Positions 37,873-46,721 are shown, counted from the first letter of the stretch. The stretch: DNA of 64,000 bases from an uncultured Bacteroidota bacterium (GCA_902620455.1 CACNIG010000003.1:1-64000); one strand, 5' to 3'. Program-made: numbers and translations. The notes: generated by a model from the letters alone, not told the origin.

Positions 37873-38586
37873 ATGGGAAGAGCATTTGAATTTAGGAAAG
37901 CTAGAAAAATGAAGAGATGGTCTAATATGGCCAAAACTTTTACAAGAATTGGTAGAGATATTATAATTGCTGTAAAAGAGTCTGGGCCAGATCCTTCATC
38001 AAACTCAAGATTGAGAGCAATAATTCAAAATGCAAAGGCAGCCAATATGCCTAAAGATAATATTGAAAGGGCTATTAAGAAAGCTTCTGAAAAAAGCACA
38101 GAAAATTTTAAGGAAGTATTATTAGAGGGATATGCTCCTCATGGAGTGGCTATTCTTATTGAAGCTGCAACAGATAATAACAATAGGACTGTAGCAAATA
38201 TTAGAAGCTATTTTAATAAATGTGGTGGTAGCTTGGCAACTTCTGGATCGGTTGATTTTTTATTTAATCACCATTGTTTTTTTCAAATAAAAAATGATGG
38301 AATAGATATTGAAGAACTTGAACTTGAGTTAATTGATTTTGGAGCAATCGAATTAAGTAAAATAGAAAATGAAATTAGTATTACAGCTAAGTTTGAAGAT
38401 TTTGGATCTATTCAGAAAGAATTAGAAAAAAGAAAAATTGAAATTTCTTCAAGTGAATTCGAGAGAGAAGCCATAACTACGAAAGATCTAACAGAGGAAG
38501 AAAGACAAAAAGTTGAAAAACTAATAAATATGATTGATGAAGATGAAGATGTCCAAAATGTTTATCATAATATGAAAAACTATTGA
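37873..38586 (+). CDS. yebC: YebC/PmpR-family transcription or translation regulator
   Basis: A 237-residue YebC-family protein. The N-terminal helical block GRAFEFRKARKMKRWSNMAK, the ESGPDPSSNSRLRAIIQNAK stretch and MPKDNIERAIKKA are conserved, followed by the acidic ferredoxin-like domain. Some YebC proteins bind DNA as regulators; recent work on the wider family ties members to relief of ribosome stalling. Start ATG is 2 bases after gcvT. The stop directly abuts the stop of the convergent acyltransferase. Confidence 0.92.
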   Translation: MGRAFEFRKARKMKRWSNMAKTFTRIGRDIIIAVKESGPDPSSNSRLRAIIQNAKAANMPKDNIERAIKKASEKSTENFKEVLLEGYAPHGVAILIEAATDNNNRTVANIRSYFNKCGGSLATSGSVDFLFNHHCFFQIKNDGIDIEELELELIDFGAIELSKIENEISITAKFEDFGSIQKELEKRKIEISSSEFEREAITTKDLTEEERQKVEKLINMIDEDEDVQNVYHNMKNY

Positions 38587-39120
38587 TTAAATAGTATTCC
38601 TTACTACAACATCATTGACTTTTTTTTTAAGCATAATAAAATCTTTATCAATGTCTCCACTTGGATAAAATTTATTATTAATCTTAACCTCTTTTCTCAT
38701 GTAATCAAATGAAACCATTAGTATTGGAAGATTTGCTTTTAGAGCTATATAATAAAATCCTGTTTTCCATTTTTCAACTCTTTTTCTTGTTCCCTCTGGA
38801 GCGATTGCTAATATTTTTATTTTATTCAATTTAAATAGGTCAACAACTTCATCTACAATATTTAATTTTTTTGTTCTGTCAACTGGAATTCCACCAAGAA
38901 ATCTAAATAAAAAAGAGGTAATTGGATTAAATAACTCTTTTTTTCCTATAAATTTTATTTTTAAGCCTGAATAAGTTCGTATTAAGACAGCAATTATTAG
39001 GTCAAAATAACTAGAATGAGGGACTACAGCAATAATATATTTTTCATTTTTTGGCAAGTGACCAATTACTTTCCATCCAATAATTTTGTTTAGAATAAAC
39101 TTTGATAAAATTCTAATCAT
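38587..39120 (-). CDS. PlsC-like 1-acylglycerol-phosphate acyltransferase
   Basis: A 177-residue lipid acyltransferase. The HX4D motif is HSSYFD near residue 35, the substrate-binding block is LGGIPVDRTKK, and a third motif reads APEGTRKRVEKWKTGF. It lacks a strong second membrane helix and is shorter than E. coli PlsC (245), as common for this Bacteroidota group. It overlaps kdsB by 8 bases (ATGATTAG), so the two envelope-lipid genes are coupled. The exact acceptor (lysophosphatidate or another lysolipid) is unknown. Confidence 0.85.
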   Translation of the reverse strand: MIRILSKFILNKIIGWKVIGHLPKNEKYIIAVVPHSSYFDLIIAVLIRTYSGLKIKFIGKKELFNPITSFLFRFLGGIPVDRTKKLNIVDEVVDLFKLNKIKILAIAPEGTRKRVEKWKTGFYYIALKANLPILMVSFDYMRKEVKINNKFYPSGDIDKDFIMLKKKVNDVVVRNTI

Positions 39121-39835
39121 TCAAAGAGATAAATTTTTCAGCTTTTAAAAGATCTTCAGGTGTATCTATTGATATTCCATGAAAATCAGTACTCACCATC
39201 CTAATTTTTTTTGAATTTTCTACGACTCTATTTCCCTCAAGATTTTCTATAATTTCAAGATTTAGTCTTTTTAAATTAGAAAATTCAATTAAAGATTGTT
39301 TTAGAAATGCATATATACCAATATGACGATTATAATCAACTAACTTTTTTGAATCATAAGGTATAGGTAATCTAGAAAAGTATAGTGCATTGTAATTATT
39401 ATCTACTATTACTTTAACATTATTCGGATTGTTCAGTTCTTCAAATGATTCAAACTTTGTCATAAGTGAGGCCATTTCAACACTTTTGTCATCAAATGAT
39501 TTAATCAAACTTTCAATAGCTTTTTTACTTATAAAAGGTTCGTCACCCTGAAGATTAACAACAATATCAGTATCTAATTTACTTACTGCTTCAGCAATTC
39601 TGTCTGTACCTGAATTGTGATTTTTAAGAGATTTAAAGGTTTTACCTCCTTCTGTCTTAATAAGTTCAAGTATCTTATCATCACCACTAACAACATAAAC
39701 ATTATCAAAAAGCCCTGTATCTATTGCTGCTCTGTAGGTTTTAAGGATAATTGGTGTACCATTAATTTTTTTTATTAATTTATTTGGAAACCTTTTAGAT
39801 TTGAGTCTTGCAGGGATTAATGCTGTAGTCTTCAT
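39113..39835 (-). CDS. kdsB: 3-deoxy-manno-octulosonate cytidylyltransferase
   Basis: A 240-residue enzyme activating Kdo as CMP-Kdo for lipopolysaccharide inner core. The nucleotide-binding start ALIPARLKSKRFPNKLI, VVNLQGDEPFISK, YFSRLPIPY and HIGIYAFLKQSL are diagnostic. It implies the organism makes Kdo-containing lipid A core, in agreement with lptD. Its 3' end overlaps the acyltransferase start. Confidence 0.94.
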   Translation of the reverse strand: MKTTALIPARLKSKRFPNKLIKKINGTPIILKTYRAAIDTGLFDNVYVVSGDDKILELIKTEGGKTFKSLKNHNSGTDRIAEAVSKLDTDIVVNLQGDEPFISKKAIESLIKSFDDKSVEMASLMTKFESFEELNNPNNVKVIVDNNYNALYFSRLPIPYDSKKLVDYNRHIGIYAFLKQSLIEFSNLKRLNLEIIENLEGNRVVENSKKIRMVSTDFHGISIDTPEDLLKAEKFISLND

Positions 39836-39870
39836 TTGTAAATATTTTTCTAATATAATTCATTTATATA

Positions 39871-39903
39871 TTGTTTAACGAAAAAAAAAAAATTGTAGAT
39901 TTG
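39871..39903 (+). promoter_or_regulatory. Promoter of the 39925 gene trio
   Basis: TTG (39871-39873), a 22-base A-rich spacer and TAGATTTG (39896-39903) form a full Bacteroidota promoter. It excludes the in-frame TTG at 39871 as a start codon and supports ATG 39925, 21 bases downstream. Confidence 0.6.
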
Positions 39904-39924
39904 TTAAAATCAAAAAATACCAAA

Positions 39925-40581
39925 ATGAATAAAAAACGTGCTTTAGAATTATTTTTATGGGTTTTGTCAATATTTTTCGCTTCACAAATATACAGTTCTA
40001 TTAATGGACCTATAAAGTTTAATCAGGTTAAAAACGACAGATACACTAAAGTGATTGATAGACTAAAAGATATTAGGTCTGCTCAAATCGCTCATAAGGA
40101 TGTTAATGGCTTCTATGCGAATAATTTTGATAGCCTTGTTAGTTTTATTGATAATGGTATTTTTACATTAATTGAAAAAAGAGACTCATCATATCTAGAG
40201 TATAATAGAACATATAGAATAGATATGTTAAAAGAGGTTGAGATTGTAGATACATTAGGATTTGTCTCTGTAAAAGACTCTCTGTTTGGAAATAATGAAT
40301 CTTATAAAATGATGGCTAAAGTTCCTATAGATGGCACTGATTCAGAATTTTCAATAAAGGCTGACATTATAGATAAAAATGGATATCAGGTACCTGTCTT
40401 TGAAGTAAAAGTTAAAAAAGACATTGTACTTTTTGATCAAAATAAAGACTTACTTGATCAAGAAAATAAAGTTATCTCGGTTGATGGTGTCAATGGACCA
40501 GAAATTATTTTAGGGTCAATGACAGATGTTAGCACAAGTGGGAATTGGCCTACAATTTTTGATGCAAAAAATAAAGACTAA
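39925..40581 (+). CDS. Membrane-anchored protein of unknown function
   Basis: A 218-residue protein not named by any motif I know. It has one N-terminal hydrophobic segment (FLWVLSIFFASQIY) after MNKKRALEL, then a soluble part with a helix SAQIAHKDVNGFYANNFDSL, pilin-like in flavour, and beta-rich sequence. The start is ATG 39925 because the longer frame from TTG 39871 runs through a promoter. It is always-neighbour material: the DUF3822 and rsmD genes follow with overlaps, an order I recall from other Flavobacteriia. A periplasmic domain is expected. Confidence 0.72.
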   Translation: MNKKRALELFLWVLSIFFASQIYSSINGPIKFNQVKNDRYTKVIDRLKDIRSAQIAHKDVNGFYANNFDSLVSFIDNGIFTLIEKRDSSYLEYNRTYRIDMLKEVEIVDTLGFVSVKDSLFGNNESYKMMAKVPIDGTDSEFSIKADIIDKNGYQVPVFEVKVKKDIVLFDQNKDLLDQENKVISVDGVNGPEIILGSMTDVSTSGNWPTIFDAKNKD

Positions 40582-41311
40582 AATTAGCGAAGCATCAATT
40601 TACCAATTTGAAACTTTCTTTCATTTAGATTATTTAAGTGAAAGTATTTCTTCTTCATATTCAGACAAGGATCAACTTAGTTCAGTTGCTAAAATTCTGA
40701 AAAAAGATTCAATTAAGTCAATAGATATAACCCATTATAATTCTCCTCCATCAATTATACCTACAAAGTATTATGATAAAAATATTAAAACTAAATACAT
40801 AGAGACTAATTCTAAAAAGTTGAGTAATATTAACGATGATCTTTCTCGTGATAGAAAAATTACTGTTGTATACTCAAAGAACAGGAGCTTATCTCAAATT
40901 CTTAATTTTGATGATAAGAAAGTTAATCACACCAATTATTTTACTCAACTATACAACTATTTAATTGGAAAATTAAATAATTCGAATGGGTTTTCGTTTT
41001 TTATAAGCTTAAGTGAAACTTCATTTGAAATAATAATATTTAATAAAAATGAATTTGTTTTTTTTAATTCTTTTGGTATTAATGATGAAAATGAGTTTCT
41101 ATATTATACGTTTTTTGTACTAAAAAATTATCAGAGATCAATAGATTCAGATAAAATTATATTTTTAGGGAAATATGAAAGGTTTAAAAAGTTTTATGAC
41201 CTAGCTTCAAAATACTCTAAAATTGAATTTATTGAAGATGATATTAATTTTCTTATAAGTTATGAATCACAATCTTTTTTAATTTTAAATGAGAATAATA
41301 TCAGGAAGTAA
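40562..41311 (+). CDS. DUF3822 family protein
   Basis: A 249-residue protein of the DUF3822 family, Bacteroidota-specific and of unknown function, possibly an actin-like (ASKHA) fold without a clear nucleotide loop. Position between an anchored protein and rsmD is the main family evidence, together with blocks such as NYFTQLYNYLIGKL and FNSFGINDENEFLYY. I use ATG 40562, giving a 20-base overlap with the preceding gene; the next gene, rsmD, overlaps its end by 23 bases. Confidence 0.7.
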   Translation: MQKIKTKISEASIYQFETFFHLDYLSESISSSYSDKDQLSSVAKILKKDSIKSIDITHYNSPPSIIPTKYYDKNIKTKYIETNSKKLSNINDDLSRDRKITVVYSKNRSLSQILNFDDKKVNHTNYFTQLYNYLIGKLNNSNGFSFFISLSETSFEIIIFNKNEFVFFNSFGINDENEFLYYTFFVLKNYQRSIDSDKIIFLGKYERFKKFYDLASKYSKIEFIEDDINFLISYESQSFLILNENNIRK

Positions 41312-41834
41312 AAAAAGTATATCTATCAGAGCTCCTAAGGATCTTCCGAGTAGGCCAACTACTGATAAAGTAAAGGAATCTCTTTTCAACATATTAATTA
41401 ATAGATTTAAAATTGATGAAATAAAAGTTTTAGATTTGTTTGCGGGTACTGGAAACATATCTTATGAATTTTCATCAAGAGGAGCTAAAAAAATTATTTC
41501 AGTCGATAAAAATTTAAAATGTATAAAGTTCATAAAGGAGACTTCTTTAAAGTATGGATTTGATATTATTACTAAAAGAAATGATTACATTGATTTTTTG
41601 ATAAAAACTGATCAAAATTTTGATATAATTTTTGCAGACCCACCCTATTTATTTTCAGAAGATCAATATTTTGAATTATTGAGCATAATAAAGCAAAAAA
41701 ATGTTCTTTTAGATAATGGTGAAATTATCATTGAACATAGTTCAAATTTTTCACTGGCAGAAAAAAATAATAATATTGAAGAAAGAAAATATGGAAGTTC
41801 AATATTAAGCTTTATAAAAAAAGCAAGCCTATAA
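41289..41834 (+). CDS. rsmD: 16S rRNA (guanine-966-N2)-methyltransferase RsmD
   Basis: A 181-residue SAM-dependent methyltransferase acting on G966 of 16S rRNA. MRIISGSKKS opens the protein, then RPTTDKVKESLFN, the SAM loop VLDLFAGTGNISYE and the catalytic IFADPPYLF. Its last four codons overlap the 3' strand of helix P1 of the opposite-strand RNase P RNA. It is the third gene of the trio from 39925 and its start lies within the DUF3822 end. Confidence 0.93.
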   Translation: MRIISGSKKSISIRAPKDLPSRPTTDKVKESLFNILINRFKIDEIKVLDLFAGTGNISYEFSSRGAKKIISVDKNLKCIKFIKETSLKYGFDIITKRNDYIDFLIKTDQNFDIIFADPPYLFSEDQYFELLSIIKQKNVLLDNGEIIIEHSSNFSLAEKNNNIEERKYGSSILSFIKKASL

Positions 41835-42104
41835 GCCGGATTCTGTCTAGTCTTATCATTTATCTAGATGTAATATTACTATTACATTCAAACCGCCTAC
41901 CCTTCTACATAAAACGAGCAGTCTTAAACCGTAGATATACTTGGCGTTTCACCATGTAGAGTTTACAAGATTCCACTACAGCATTACCTGTACATACTTT
42001 CTGTTGCACTATTCCTATCCATTACAGATGACGGGTGTTACCCGCTACATTGCTCTTTGGTGTCCGGACTTTCCTCTGAAAAAATCAGCGATAAGATGGC
42101 TTGC
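41823..42104 (-). ncRNA. rnpB: RNase P RNA, bacterial type A
   Basis: The catalytic RNA that trims tRNA 5' ends, about 282 bases. On the minus strand the 5' conserved block GAGGAAAGTCCGGAC is at 42076-42062, the central AGTGCAACAGAAAG and GGGTAGGCGG blocks follow, and the 3' block ACAGAATCCGGCTTATAGG is at 41846-41828. Helix P1 is exact: GCAAGCC (42104-42098) pairs with GGCTTGC (41829-41823). A run of T follows the 3' end. The last 12 bases lie under the rsmD 3' end. Ends are set by P1 and may be off by a few bases. Confidence 0.95.
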
Positions 42105-42105
42105 A

Positions 42106-42126
42106 CAACAAATATAATATTTGTTG
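42106..42126. repeat. 21-base near-perfect palindrome at the rnpB promoter
   Basis: Arms CAACAAATAT (42106-42115) and ATATTTGTTG (42117-42126) are exact inverted repeats around a single A. It covers the rnpB -7 box and ends one base before helix P1. It could be an operator or a by-product of the -7 sequence. Confidence 0.7.
42109..42116 (-). promoter_or_regulatory. -7 promoter element of rnpB
   Basis: TATATTTG on the minus strand fits TAnnTTTG, and its distance to the P1 5' end at 42104 (4 bases between) is what transcription starting at the mature end would need. Confidence 0.6.
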
Positions 42127-42153
42127 ATAATTTTATTAAAAAAAAAATATCAA

Positions 42154-42186
42154 TTGATAATAAAATTTTCTCAATCTTTATATTTG
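42154..42186 (+). promoter_or_regulatory. Promoter of dnaX
   Basis: TTG (42154-42156), a 22-base spacer and TATATTTG (42179-42186). The dnaX ATG at 42192 is 5 bases after the -7 box, so the mRNA is probably leaderless. Confidence 0.55.
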
Positions 42187-42191
42187 TCTTG

Positions 42192-43793
42192 ATGATTAGT
42201 TCAACTTCTTCTGCTTCAGAGTACAGACCAAAAAACTTTGAGGAAATTATAGGTCAAGATGCAATTGTAAAAACCTTAAATAATGCAATAAAGAATGATA
42301 ATATTCCTCAAGCACTTCTTTTTTGTGGACCTAGAGGAGTTGGGAAAACATCATGTGCAAGAATACTAGGTAAGACGATTAATGATTTAAAACAAGACTA
42401 TGAATATAATATTTTTGAATTGGATGCAGCATCTAATAGAGGAATTGAGAAAATGCATAGTTTACTTGAACAGGTTAGAATCCCCCCACAAAAAGGAAGA
42501 TATAAAGTTTATATTATTGATGAGGTACATGGTCTTACCAAAGATGCTATAACAGCATTTTTAAAAGTGTTAGAAGAACCACCTGAACATGTAGTATTTA
42601 TTCTTGCGACTACAGAAAAAAATCAAATTTTACCTACAATTTTATCAAGATGCCAAATATATGATTTTAAAAAAGTTGATAATGAATCTATTATAAAACT
42701 ATTATCAAAAATATGTAAAGAGAAAAAGGTTAAATATGAAGATGGTTCCCTCAGATTAATTGCTGAAAGGTCTGATGGATCAATTAGAGATTCTTTATCA
42801 ATGTTTGACAGGTTAGTAATTTTCACTGATTCAAATCTTACTATTAGTGAAGTAACATCAAATTTAAATGTTCTAGACTTTAATACATATTTTAAGCTCA
42901 CTGATTTAATCAATGGTAAAGATATACCTGGAATTCTTCATCTGTATGATGACATATACAATAAAGGGTTTGATGATTTAAATTTTTTAAATGGATTATC
43001 AAGGCACTTAAGAGAGTTACTTGTTTATAAACTTAATTCAAATGACAAACTTTCAGATCATGGAAATGAATTAAGTAAAAGGTATATTGAACATTCAAAA
43101 AATATATCTGATCAAGATCTTATATTAATGATAGAAATAATTAATGAAACTTTGATTAATTATCAAAAAGTAAATGATAAAAGGATGCATATTGAGCTTT
43201 GTTTAATGAAATTAGCGTCTTTAGATAGTTTACAAAAAAAAAAATCTTTAATTAGGACTACTGAAATAAAAAGTAGTATGGAAAAAGAAATTTTAGAAAT
43301 TGAAGATAAAGACTCTGACAAATTATTTAGACAACCTGAAATAAAAGATATCTCATCATTATCAATTGCAAGTCTTAACTTTAAAAAATCTGTTGAAGAG
43401 GAAAGTGAAGATGTTGATATAGAACTTCCAAATGATGATTTTACTGAAAATGACTTTGAAATAGCTTGGAAAAAATTCTGTGAGCTTGAAAAAAAAGAAG
43501 GTAATAATAATATACTATCTCTTTTAAAGATGAATCAACCACTTATGATTGACAATGTAATAGTTATCAATACCATTAATAAAATGAATTACAAAGAGAT
43601 GAAGAGTTATAAGAGTAAAATACAGACATTTATATCTAAAGAACTAAATAACTATTCAATCTCAATTGATGTAAGTCTATCTGAAGAAACTGATAAAAAG
43701 AAATTTCTTAACAGTAAAGAGAAGCTTGAGATGATTCAAGAAAATAATGAGAGTATAATTTCATTAATTGAGGAATTTAATTTAAGGATTTAA
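42192..43793 (+). CDS. dnaX: DNA polymerase III subunit gamma/tau
   Basis: A 533-residue clamp-loader subunit. The N-terminal AAA+ domain has YRPKNFEEIIGQD, Walker A GPRGVGKTSCARIL, Walker B YIIDEVHGLT and sensor block ATTEKNQILPTILSRCQI. The zinc-binding cysteines of E. coli DnaX are absent, as in other Bacteroidota. The C-terminal part is charged and poorly conserved. An open frame reaches back to 42057, but that part lies inside rnpB and the promoter, so I start at ATG 42192. The 3' end overlaps the convergent ppx by 12 bases. Confidence 0.93.
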   Translation: MISSTSSASEYRPKNFEEIIGQDAIVKTLNNAIKNDNIPQALLFCGPRGVGKTSCARILGKTINDLKQDYEYNIFELDAASNRGIEKMHSLLEQVRIPPQKGRYKVYIIDEVHGLTKDAITAFLKVLEEPPEHVVFILATTEKNQILPTILSRCQIYDFKKVDNESIIKLLSKICKEKKVKYEDGSLRLIAERSDGSIRDSLSMFDRLVIFTDSNLTISEVTSNLNVLDFNTYFKLTDLINGKDIPGILHLYDDIYNKGFDDLNFLNGLSRHLRELLVYKLNSNDKLSDHGNELSKRYIEHSKNISDQDLILMIEIINETLINYQKVNDKRMHIELCLMKLASLDSLQKKKSLIRTTEIKSSMEKEILEIEDKDSDKLFRQPEIKDISSLSIASLNFKKSVEEESEDVDIELPNDDFTENDFEIAWKKFCELEKKEGNNNILSLLKMNQPLMIDNVIVINTINKMNYKEMKSYKSKIQTFISKELNNYSISIDVSLSEETDKKKFLNSKEKLEMIQENNESIISLIEEFNLRI

Positions 43794-44678
43794 CTTATTT
43801 CCATTTCTTTCAAAGAAAGTCTCTTTTATCATACCATCAACAAGACCTGTTTTTGGAATAAACATTTTATTTGCTTTAGCAGACTCCATTGTTAAAATAA
43901 ATATTTCTAATGCTGGTATAATTACATCAGCTCTATCAGGGTTTAAATTAAATTTTATCATCCTCTCTTTAAAATCACATTCTATCATTTTGTTCAAAAG
44001 ATCTTTTATGGAAATATATGATATTGGTTTACCATTTTTTGTACCTGACATTGATTGAATTTTATTAATATTTCCTCCAGTTGCAAATAACTTGATTTTA
44101 TCTTTGAAATCAATATTTGAAGTTAACCAACTAGCAATCTCATTCTTAGTATGAGAAACATCTAATTTATTAAGAAGCCTTACAGTACCAAATTTAAATG
44201 ACTTAGATTTTTTATTTGCCCCTTTTTTTAAAATAGAATATTCGGTACTTCCTCCACCAACGTCAACATATAAATAAGTTTTATTATAATCTAACTTAGA
44301 TAGTCTATTTCCTTTTGCAATAATTTTAGCTTCCTTTAAACCGGTTATTAAGTTAATTTTTAAACCAGTTGCTTTTTTAACTTTTGAAATCACAATTGAA
44401 GAATTCAAAGATTCTCTTAGGGCTGAAGTTGCATATACTTGATACTCCTCAACATTATGGACTTTCATCATATACTTAAATGAAATAAGTGCTTCCGAAA
44501 GTGTTTTAATCTTACCCTCTGAAATTATTCCATTACTGAAAGAGTCTTCTCCAAGTCTTAAAGGTAATCTTAAATATGTATTTTTTTGAAATATATATTC
44601 TTTTCCGGACGAGATAACATAGCATATTAGCATTCTAACAGCATTAGATCCAATATCAATGGCAGCAATCTTTTTCAA
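43782..44678 (-). CDS. ppx: Exopolyphosphatase (Ppx/GppA family)
   Basis: A 298-residue ASKHA-fold phosphatase releasing phosphate from polyphosphate or acting on pppGpp. The opening AAIDIGSNAVRMLI, the second loop YLYVDVGGGSTEYSIL and FATGGNINKIQ are characteristic. It is of the short type without the C-terminal HD domain. The start is TTG, directly after the ppk1 stop (TAATTG). Being downstream of the synthase ppk1 it favours a polyphosphate role over pppGpp. Confidence 0.92.
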   Translation of the reverse strand: MKKIAAIDIGSNAVRMLICYVISSGKEYIFQKNTYLRLPLRLGEDSFSNGIISEGKIKTLSEALISFKYMMKVHNVEEYQVYATSALRESLNSSIVISKVKKATGLKINLITGLKEAKIIAKGNRLSKLDYNKTYLYVDVGGGSTEYSILKKGANKKSKSFKFGTVRLLNKLDVSHTKNEIASWLTSNIDFKDKIKLFATGGNINKIQSMSGTKNGKPISYISIKDLLNKMIECDFKERMIKFNLNPDRADVIIPALEIFILTMESAKANKMFIPKTGLVDGMIKETFFERNGNKLNP

Positions 44679-46721
44679 TTAGTCTAAGATATTATTAAAG
44701 TAATTATAAGTGTCCCACTGTGATCTAATTTTTTTATTTAAATTATCAACAAATTTATTTTGTGGCTTATGATTAATTAACCTAGTTTTAATATTATCGT
44801 TATCTGTTATTTTTAGTGTTTCAAGTACTTGATTTTTTAAGTCCTTTTGGTAGATAGGGCATGCAACTTCAACTCGTTTTTCAATATTCCTTGTCATTAA
44901 ATCAGCAGATGATATGTACACTTTTTTATCTCCGGCATTTTCAAATACGTAAACTCTTGAGTGTTCAAGATATTTATCAACAACACTTTTGACCTCAATA
45001 TTCTCACTTAACCCTAATTTATTTGGTATAAGGCAGCATATTCCTCTTACAAATAACTTAACCTTAACTCCAAATTTACTTGCTTCATATAATTTATCAA
45101 CAAATCTGTAACTGGTAAAGCTATTTAATTTGAAAATAATCTCTCCTTTAAGGCCTTTCCCTACATTTTTAATTTCATTATCAATTAAGTCGAATAATTT
45201 TTTTGAGGTATGGTGAGGAGAGACAATTAAGTGATTGTAATGCTGAATTTTATAATTAGACTGAAGAAATTCAAAGACTTTATTAATTTCTTTTAAAATT
45301 TTTTCATTTGAAGTAAATAGAGTAAAGTCAGAGTAAACTTTTGCTGTTGATTCATTGAAATTTCCAGTACTTATAAAACCATAGTATGTTTTTTTATGAC
45401 TTTTAAACCTCTCAATTAGACAAATTTTTGAGTGAACTTTTAGACCCTTAACCCCATAAATTAAATCAACACCAGCTGCTTTCAGTTCTTGGGAAACCTT
45501 TATATTATTTTCTTCATCAAATCTTGCTTGAAGCTCTATTTGGACTAAAACTTTTTTTCCATTTTTAGCTGCGTTAATTAAACAACTAATTACGTTCGAA
45601 TTTTTAGATAACCTGTATATTGTTATTTTGATAGACTTTACAGTTGGATCAATTGCAGACTGTCTCAATATTGATATTAGATATGAGAATGAATGGTAGG
45701 GTGTGTACATCAGATAATCTCTCTCTAATAGTTGATCTAAAAGGTTAGACTCAATTTTAAAGTTTTTAATATTTAAAGCTTTTTCTTTTGGATATAAAAG
45801 ATCTGTTCTCCCTAAATCAGGAAAGTTCATGTAATCACTTCTATGATGGTATTTACCACCAGGTATCAAACTATCATGAGAAGTAATTCTAATTTTTTTA
45901 ATAAGATAACTTAATGTCTCTTCAGGAATTGATTTATCATAGACTAATCTTACAGGATTACTTATCCTTCTTTTATTGACATATTCTTGGATCTTTTTAA
46001 TATAACTTTTAGATAAATCCATATCATCTATATCTAGCTCAGCATCTCTAGTAATTTTTAGCATATGAGCTTGAATATTTGAATAATTGAAAAAACTAAA
46101 TAATATATCCAGGTTAAATCTAATTATATCATCAATAAACATTATATATTGCTTATTATCTTTTTTGGGAAGAACTACAAATCTACTAATATCTCTGGGG
46201 ATCTCTACAAGTGCATATATATCATCAGAGCTTTTTAATCTTAAATTAATAATCAGAAAAGCTTTATTATCATTAAAATCATGGTATTTATTGTTTGAAA
46301 GTATAATTGTAACTAATGCTGGACTAATTTTTCTAATAAAATAATCCCTTAGAAATTTTTTATGTGAATCAGGCACATTTAGCTCATCAATAAAAACTAT
46401 ATTTTCTTTCTTTAGTGATTTCTCTATTGAGTCAAGTATTTGTGAACTATCAGATTGTAGTTTAATAACTTTTGATGTTATGTTATCAAGCAGCTCTTTT
46501 GCAGCTATATTATCTTTATTATTTTTATTTGAAGCTCTAGCGTCTGCAATTCTTTTTATAGTAGCATATCTTACTTGAAAAAATTCATCAAGATTATTAG
46601 AGAATATACCTATAAACCTTAATCTTTCTAATAAAGGTACATTATCATTAGATGCCTCTTGCAAAACCCTTGCATTAAAATCAAGCCAGCTTAACTCTCT
46701 ATTTATATATTTAGACTCCAC
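44679..46721 (-). CDS. ppk1: Polyphosphate kinase 1
   Basis: A 680-residue enzyme making polyphosphate from ATP. The N-terminal domain begins YINRELSWLDFNARVLQEA; the two phospholipase D-like domains carry the phosphorylated His in KVHSKICLIER and the second His in LEHSRVYVFENAG. GFISTGNFNESTAKVYSDF and YISSADLMTRN complete the family pattern. It overlaps the SixA-like gene start region by 11 bases and is followed at once by ppx, forming a polyphosphate module. Confidence 0.95.
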   Translation of the reverse strand: MESKYINRELSWLDFNARVLQEASNDNVPLLERLRFIGIFSNNLDEFFQVRYATIKRIADARASNKNNKDNIAAKELLDNITSKVIKLQSDSSQILDSIEKSLKKENIVFIDELNVPDSHKKFLRDYFIRKISPALVTIILSNNKYHDFNDNKAFLIINLRLKSSDDIYALVEIPRDISRFVVLPKKDNKQYIMFIDDIIRFNLDILFSFFNYSNIQAHMLKITRDAELDIDDMDLSKSYIKKIQEYVNKRRISNPVRLVYDKSIPEETLSYLIKKIRITSHDSLIPGGKYHHRSDYMNFPDLGRTDLLYPKEKALNIKNFKIESNLLDQLLERDYLMYTPYHSFSYLISILRQSAIDPTVKSIKITIYRLSKNSNVISCLINAAKNGKKVLVQIELQARFDEENNIKVSQELKAAGVDLIYGVKGLKVHSKICLIERFKSHKKTYYGFISTGNFNESTAKVYSDFTLFTSNEKILKEINKVFEFLQSNYKIQHYNHLIVSPHHTSKKLFDLIDNEIKNVGKGLKGEIIFKLNSFTSYRFVDKLYEASKFGVKVKLFVRGICCLIPNKLGLSENIEVKSVVDKYLEHSRVYVFENAGDKKVYISSADLMTRNIEKRVEVACPIYQKDLKNQVLETLKITDNDNIKTRLINHKPQNKFVDNLNKKIRSQWDTYNYFNNILD

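Noticed and set aside
39880-39893. Long A run as a programmed frameshift site
   Set aside because: It lies in the promoter spacer upstream of the chosen start and is not translated.
42057-42191. Upstream extension of the dnaX reading frame
   Set aside because: This part lies in the RNase P RNA gene and the dnaX promoter; homologous proteins begin around the ATG at 42192.
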